NCBI GenBank assembly: GCA_007121055.1
Contig: SKMM01000363.1
Coordinates: 1 to 7,646, forward strand
From: Paracoccaceae bacterium
Lineage (GTDB): Bacteria > Pseudomonadota > Alphaproteobacteria > Rhodobacterales > Rhodobacteraceae
Reading direction: 5' to 3'
Length of the DNA: 7,646 nucleotides
In this document: one piece after another, positions 6,331 to 7,646 of the stretch
Numbering within the stretch: position 1 is the stretch's first letter
Layout of the letters: every line of letters begins with the position of its first letter
Program-made: the position numbers and the translations under genes
The notes under the pieces: model-generated
Database searches by the model: none
The model's input: only the letters and a program-made list of their open reading frames with translations
What the model was told of the DNA's origin: nothing

Positions 6331-6765
6331 TCAGGCGGCGGCCAGCCGGTCGATGCCGGTGCGCACGCCCGGCGCCACCAGCATACCCACCACCATCGCG
6401 ACGAGGAAGACGAGACCGCCCAAGCCTCCCCAGGTGATCGAGGCGATCGCCGGCCCCGGGCAGAGGCCCACGAGGCCCCAGCCCGCGCCGAACAGGACCG
6501 AGCCGACCACCAGATTGTGACCCAGCCGGGGCTCGGGCGCCGGGGGGAACGCCCCGCCCAGCGTCGGCGCCCGGCGCCGCGCGGCCACCAGCCAGGCCAC
6601 CGCCATGGGCAGGATCGCGCCGCCCAGCACGAAGGCCAGCGTCGGGTCCCAGTCGCCGAACACGTCGAGCCAGCCCTGCACCTTGGTGGTGTCGGTCATC
6701 CCCGAGATCAGCAGGCCGGCCCCGAAAAGGCCGCCCGCGAGAAAGGCAAAGACTGCGCGCGCCAT
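6331..6765 (-). CDS. YeeE/YedE family sulfur-transport membrane protein, second half-size subunit (DUF6691-like)
   Basis: This is a 144-residue integral membrane protein with hydrophobic segments at about 3-21, 43-62, 84-103 and 112-133. The motifs SGMTDTTKVQGWLD (21-34) and GLVGLCPGPA (98-107), with a single Cys at 102, are typical of the short YeeE/YedE (DUF6691, PmpB-like) proteins that occur beside a partner carrying GCTSGHGxCG. The related TsuA/YeeE proteins of double length move thiosulfate through conserved cysteines, and the two half-size genes here probably make up one such unit. The ATG at 6765 follows the partner's stop codon after a single base (TGAGATG), so the two are almost certainly translated together. 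The substrate (thiosulfate, sulfide or polysulfide) cannot be read from sequence. Confidence 0.87.
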   Translation of the reverse strand: MARAVFAFLAGGLFGAGLLISGMTDTTKVQGWLDVFGDWDPTLAFVLGGAILPMAVAWLVAARRRAPTLGGAFPPAPEPRLGHNLVVGSVLFGAGWGLVGLCPGPAIASITWGGLGGLVFLVAMVVGMLVAPGVRTGIDRLAAA

Positions 6766-6766
6766 C

Positions 6767-7198
6767 TCAGATCACCCCCAGCAGATGCTTGAACAGGACG
6801 ACCGAGAGGCCGCCCGCCAGAAGATAGAACACCGTCGCCACGATCCCCCGCAGCGACAGCCGCGAGATGCCGCACACCCCGTGGCCCGAGGTGCAGCCAT
6901 TGGCCAGCCGCGTGCCGATGCCCACCAGCAGGCCCGCCGCCACCACCGCGGCCATGTTCGGCGTGATGTGGGTCGACACCCCAGGCCAGAGCGCCAGCGC
7001 CAGAGCCCCCGGCACCAGCACGAGCCCGGCCAGGAAGGCCAGCCGCTCGGCCGCGTTGCCCCAGCCCGAGCGGTCCACCAGCCCGCCCAGAATGCCGCTT
7101 GCGCCCATGATCCGGCCGTTGACCAGCAAAAACAGCGCCGCCGCCCCGCCGATCATCAGCCCGCCCGCAAACCCCCAGATCCAGTCCTGTTCGATCAT
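6767..7198 (-). CDS. YeeE/YedE family sulfur-transport membrane protein, first half-size subunit
   Basis: This is a 143-residue membrane protein with hydrophobic segments at about 8-26, 53-72, 82-100 and 117-138. It contains the family signature GIGTRLANGCTSGHGVCG (93-110) with Cys102 and Cys109, and the early motif NGRIMGASGI (27-36). In TsuA-type proteins such conserved cysteines line the thiosulfate path. This half carries the doubled-Cys motif and the next gene the single-Cys motif. The start at 7198 is supported by GAGGAG with a 6-nt spacer. A longer frame to an ATG at 7303 would add 35 polar residues running through the promoter region and is rejected. It is the first gene of the cassette and lies directly downstream of the putative SqrR/BigR-like operator, which fits induction by reactive sulfur. 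Confidence 0.88.
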   Translation of the reverse strand: MIEQDWIWGFAGGLMIGGAAALFLLVNGRIMGASGILGGLVDRSGWGNAAERLAFLAGLVLVPGALALALWPGVSTHITPNMAAVVAAGLLVGIGTRLANGCTSGHGVCGISRLSLRGIVATVFYLLAGGLSVVLFKHLLGVI

Positions 7199-7220
7199 CG
7201 CCCGCTCCTCGCTCGGCCCC

Positions 7221-7237
7221 GGGCAGCCGCGCTGCCC
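7221..7237 (-). repeat. Hairpin in the 5' leader of the first YeeE/YedE gene
   Basis: GGGCAGC (7221-7227) and GCTGCCC (7231-7237) form a perfect 7-bp stem with a 3-nt loop. It sits 10 nt upstream of the GAGGAG ribosome binding site of the gene starting at 7198, and would be transcribed from the candidate promoter at 7252-7279. It could stabilise the message or affect ribosome access. Confidence 0.4.
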
Positions 7238-7251
7238 CAACTGCTGCACCG

Positions 7252-7279
7252 CAGATAACAGACTTAAGTGATATTGCAA
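7252..7279 (-). promoter_or_regulatory. Candidate promoter of the YeeE/YedE-TIGR01244 cassette
   Basis: On the minus strand TTGCAA (7279-7274) and TATCTG (7257-7252) are 16 nt apart, giving a leader of about 45 nt to the start at 7198. Each hexamer matches the sigma-70 consensus only partly. Support comes mainly from position, the local AT-rich island, and overlap of the -35 with the dyad at 7271-7290, as expected for a repressed promoter. Confidence 0.4.
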
Positions 7280-7290
7280 GGTATGAATAT
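7271..7290. promoter_or_regulatory. SqrR/BigR-like operator candidate
   Basis: ATATTG-N8-GAATAT is a dyad whose core, ATTG-N8-GAAT, differs at one base from ATTC-N8-GAAT. I recall that sequence as the site for SqrR, the ArsR-family repressor that senses persulfides in Rhodobacter; BigR is its relative. The outer ATATT/AATAT arms are perfect inverted repeats. The site overlaps the candidate -35 of the sulfur cassette, where a bound repressor would block RNA polymerase. No SqrR/BigR gene is in the window. Confidence 0.5.
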
Positions 7291-7300
7291 GTCGTACAGT
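7274..7300 (+). promoter_or_regulatory. Weak candidate promoter for the plus-strand gene
   Basis: TTGCAA (7274-7279) is palindromic and could also serve as a plus-strand -35, with TACAGT (7295-7300) as -10. The spacer is only 15 nt, so this is weak. If real, the operator dyad would cover both divergent promoters and the plus-strand message would begin with a leader of about 200 nt. Confidence 0.2.
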
Positions 7301-7326
7301 CACGAACGGTTGATTCAGGTCAAGGT

Positions 7327-7344
7327 TCCGCCCGCCCGGGCGGA
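7327..7344 (+). repeat. GC hairpin in the leader of the plus-strand gene
   Basis: TCCGCCC (7327-7333) and GGGCGGA (7338-7344) are perfect complements around a 4-nt loop, and a G-U and a G-C pair could extend the stem outward. No T-tract follows on either strand, so it is not a classic terminator. Confidence 0.4.
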
Positions 7345-7378
7345 GCTAGCGTGGGCAGCACCGGCGCGGCAGACATCC

Positions 7379-7392
7379 GGTTCTCCGGAACC
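7379..7392 (+). repeat. UNCG-tetraloop hairpin in the leader of the plus-strand gene
   Basis: GGTTC (7379-7383) pairs with GAACC (7388-7392) around TCCG. In plus-strand RNA this is a C(UCCG)G loop, one of the unusually stable UNCG tetraloops. On the minus strand the loop would be CGGA, which is not of this class, so the orientation favours a plus-strand transcript. Confidence 0.4.
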
Positions 7393-7478
7393 CTGCCCCA
7401 ACGCGCCCCAGGTGCCGCGCGGCGGCACGCCCGCGTCAGGCCCCGTGGAGGACAAGGCGGCCGGCGCAGTCCAACAAG

Positions 7479-7500
7479 GCGCGGAACCCGCGCGAGGGGA
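7479..7500 (+). promoter_or_regulatory. Hairpin abutting the ribosome binding site of the plus-strand gene
   Basis: GCGCGG (7479-7484) and CCGCGC (7488-7493) form a 6-bp stem with a 3-nt loop that ends exactly where the ribosome binding site GAGGGGA (7494-7500) begins. The spacer from that site to the ATG at 7507 is 6 nt. The stem could modulate initiation; this placement is seen directly, the function is inferred. Confidence 0.4.
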
Positions 7501-7506
7501 ACGGTG

Positions 7507-7646
7507 ATGGGATCGGCACAACCACGGCAGACGGCGGCGATGGCATCCTGGCTCGACGATGTGCAGCGCGACCCGCGCACGCTGGGCGCGTTCCGGCGGC
7601 GCATCGAGGCGCTGCTGACGGACCCGGCGGTGGCGCGGCGAATCGC
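7507..7646 (+). CDS. Unrecognised protein, N-terminal fragment (runs off right edge)
   Basis: This is an open frame of 46 full codons with no stop before the window ends. It is the only plus-strand gene and is divergent from the sulfur cassette. The visible part begins MGSAQPRQTAAMASWLDDVQ and continues with a charged, helix-favouring stretch (WLDDVQRDPRTLGAFRRRIE, then ALLTDPAVARRIA). It has no signal peptide, no membrane segment and no known motif. The start is supported by GAGGGGA 6 nt upstream; Met12 (7540) is an alternative without a clear ribosome binding site. The codons have the high third-position GC of the neighbouring genes. It does not look like an ArsR-family regulator, so it is probably not the repressor expected for the adjacent operator. 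No function is assigned. Confidence 0.65.
   Translation, partial: MGSAQPRQTAAMASWLDDVQRDPRTLGAFRRRIEALLTDPAVARRI

Larger units (their letters stand above)
7199..7506. other. 308-nt divergent intergenic region with operator-like dyad and structured leader
   Basis: No credible gene lies here. The left part (7199-7251) is the leader of the minus-strand YeeE/YedE gene, including a hairpin. The central part (about 7252-7310) is strikingly AT-richer than its surroundings and holds the candidate promoters, the ATATTG-N8-GAATAT dyad and an 8-bp palindrome ACTTAAGT (7262-7269). The right part (7320-7506) is GC-rich again and carries three hairpins before the plus-strand start. A 79-codon plus-strand frame covering 7268-7507 is compositionally unlike a protein and spans the promoter. 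Confidence 0.6.

Noticed and set aside
7199..7303. N-terminal extension of the first YeeE/YedE protein to an ATG at 7303
   Set aside because: It would translate through the candidate promoter and hairpin and adds residues not seen in the family. GAGGAG at 7205-7210 clearly serves the ATG at 7198.
7268..7507. 79-codon plus-strand frame whose stop overlaps the start of the next gene (TGATG)
   Set aside because: It begins inside the promoter/operator region, has no ribosome binding site, and its translation is Pro/Ala/Gly-rich without protein-like pattern. The TGATG overlap is likely chance.
1..7646. Mobile elements, CRISPR arrays, toxin-antitoxin pairs, tRNA or rRNA genes
   Set aside because: I found no transposase or integrase, no regularly spaced repeats, no tRNA-like cloverleaf, no rRNA segments and no change in base composition other than the short AT-rich promoter island near 7252-7310.

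Overview
The window is very GC-rich DNA with strong third-position GC bias. The protein types and gene pairings fit an alphaproteobacterium, most likely a Rhodobacter/Paracoccus-like member of the Rhodobacterales. That placement is inferred from sequence style and gene content only. Eight of the nine complete or near-complete genes lie on the minus strand, so they are transcribed from right to left. One partial gene starts on the plus strand at the right end.

Right end (about 5790-7646): a sulfur-related cassette. Two half-size YeeE/YedE (Sulf_transp, TsuA/Pmp-like) membrane proteins are separated by one base. A stand-alone TIGR01244/DUF442 phosphatase/rhodanese-like protein with a CASGNRS active-site loop follows. 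The promoter region of the cassette is AT-rich and contains the dyad ATATTG-N8-GAATAT (7271-7290). This closely resembles the ATTC-N8-GAAT site I recall for the persulfide-sensing repressors SqrR/BigR, and it overlaps a plausible -35 element. A divergent gene of unrecognised family starts at 7507 behind a roughly 200-nt leader rich in hairpins.

Middle (1665-5581): a compact four-gene operon, B-C-D-F, for a DppBCDF/OppBCDF-type peptide ABC importer. It has two permeases and two ATPases, and each ATPase carries the C-terminal four-cysteine oligo/dipeptide domain. Gaps between the genes are 9 and 13 nt, and the last two genes overlap by 8 nt. No substrate-binding-protein gene lies in the window; the space upstream of the first permease is 206 nt and the space after the last ATPase is 81 nt.

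Left end (1-1583): riboflavin biosynthesis. The ribB gene encodes DHBP synthase fused to a GTP-cyclohydrolase-II-like domain that has lost its zinc cysteines (a RibBX-type protein). Three bases later comes ribH (lumazine synthase), which runs off the left edge with only its last residues missing. RibB makes the four-carbon unit that RibH condenses with the pyrimidine intermediate. GTP cyclohydrolase II activity must therefore come from another gene.

The main candidates for a second look are the putative sulfide/persulfide-responsive operator between the divergent genes, the structured leader of the plus-strand gene, the 10-bp dyad between the second permease and the TIGR01244 gene, the degenerate RibA domain, and the missing binding protein. 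I see no mobile element, CRISPR array, tRNA or rRNA.
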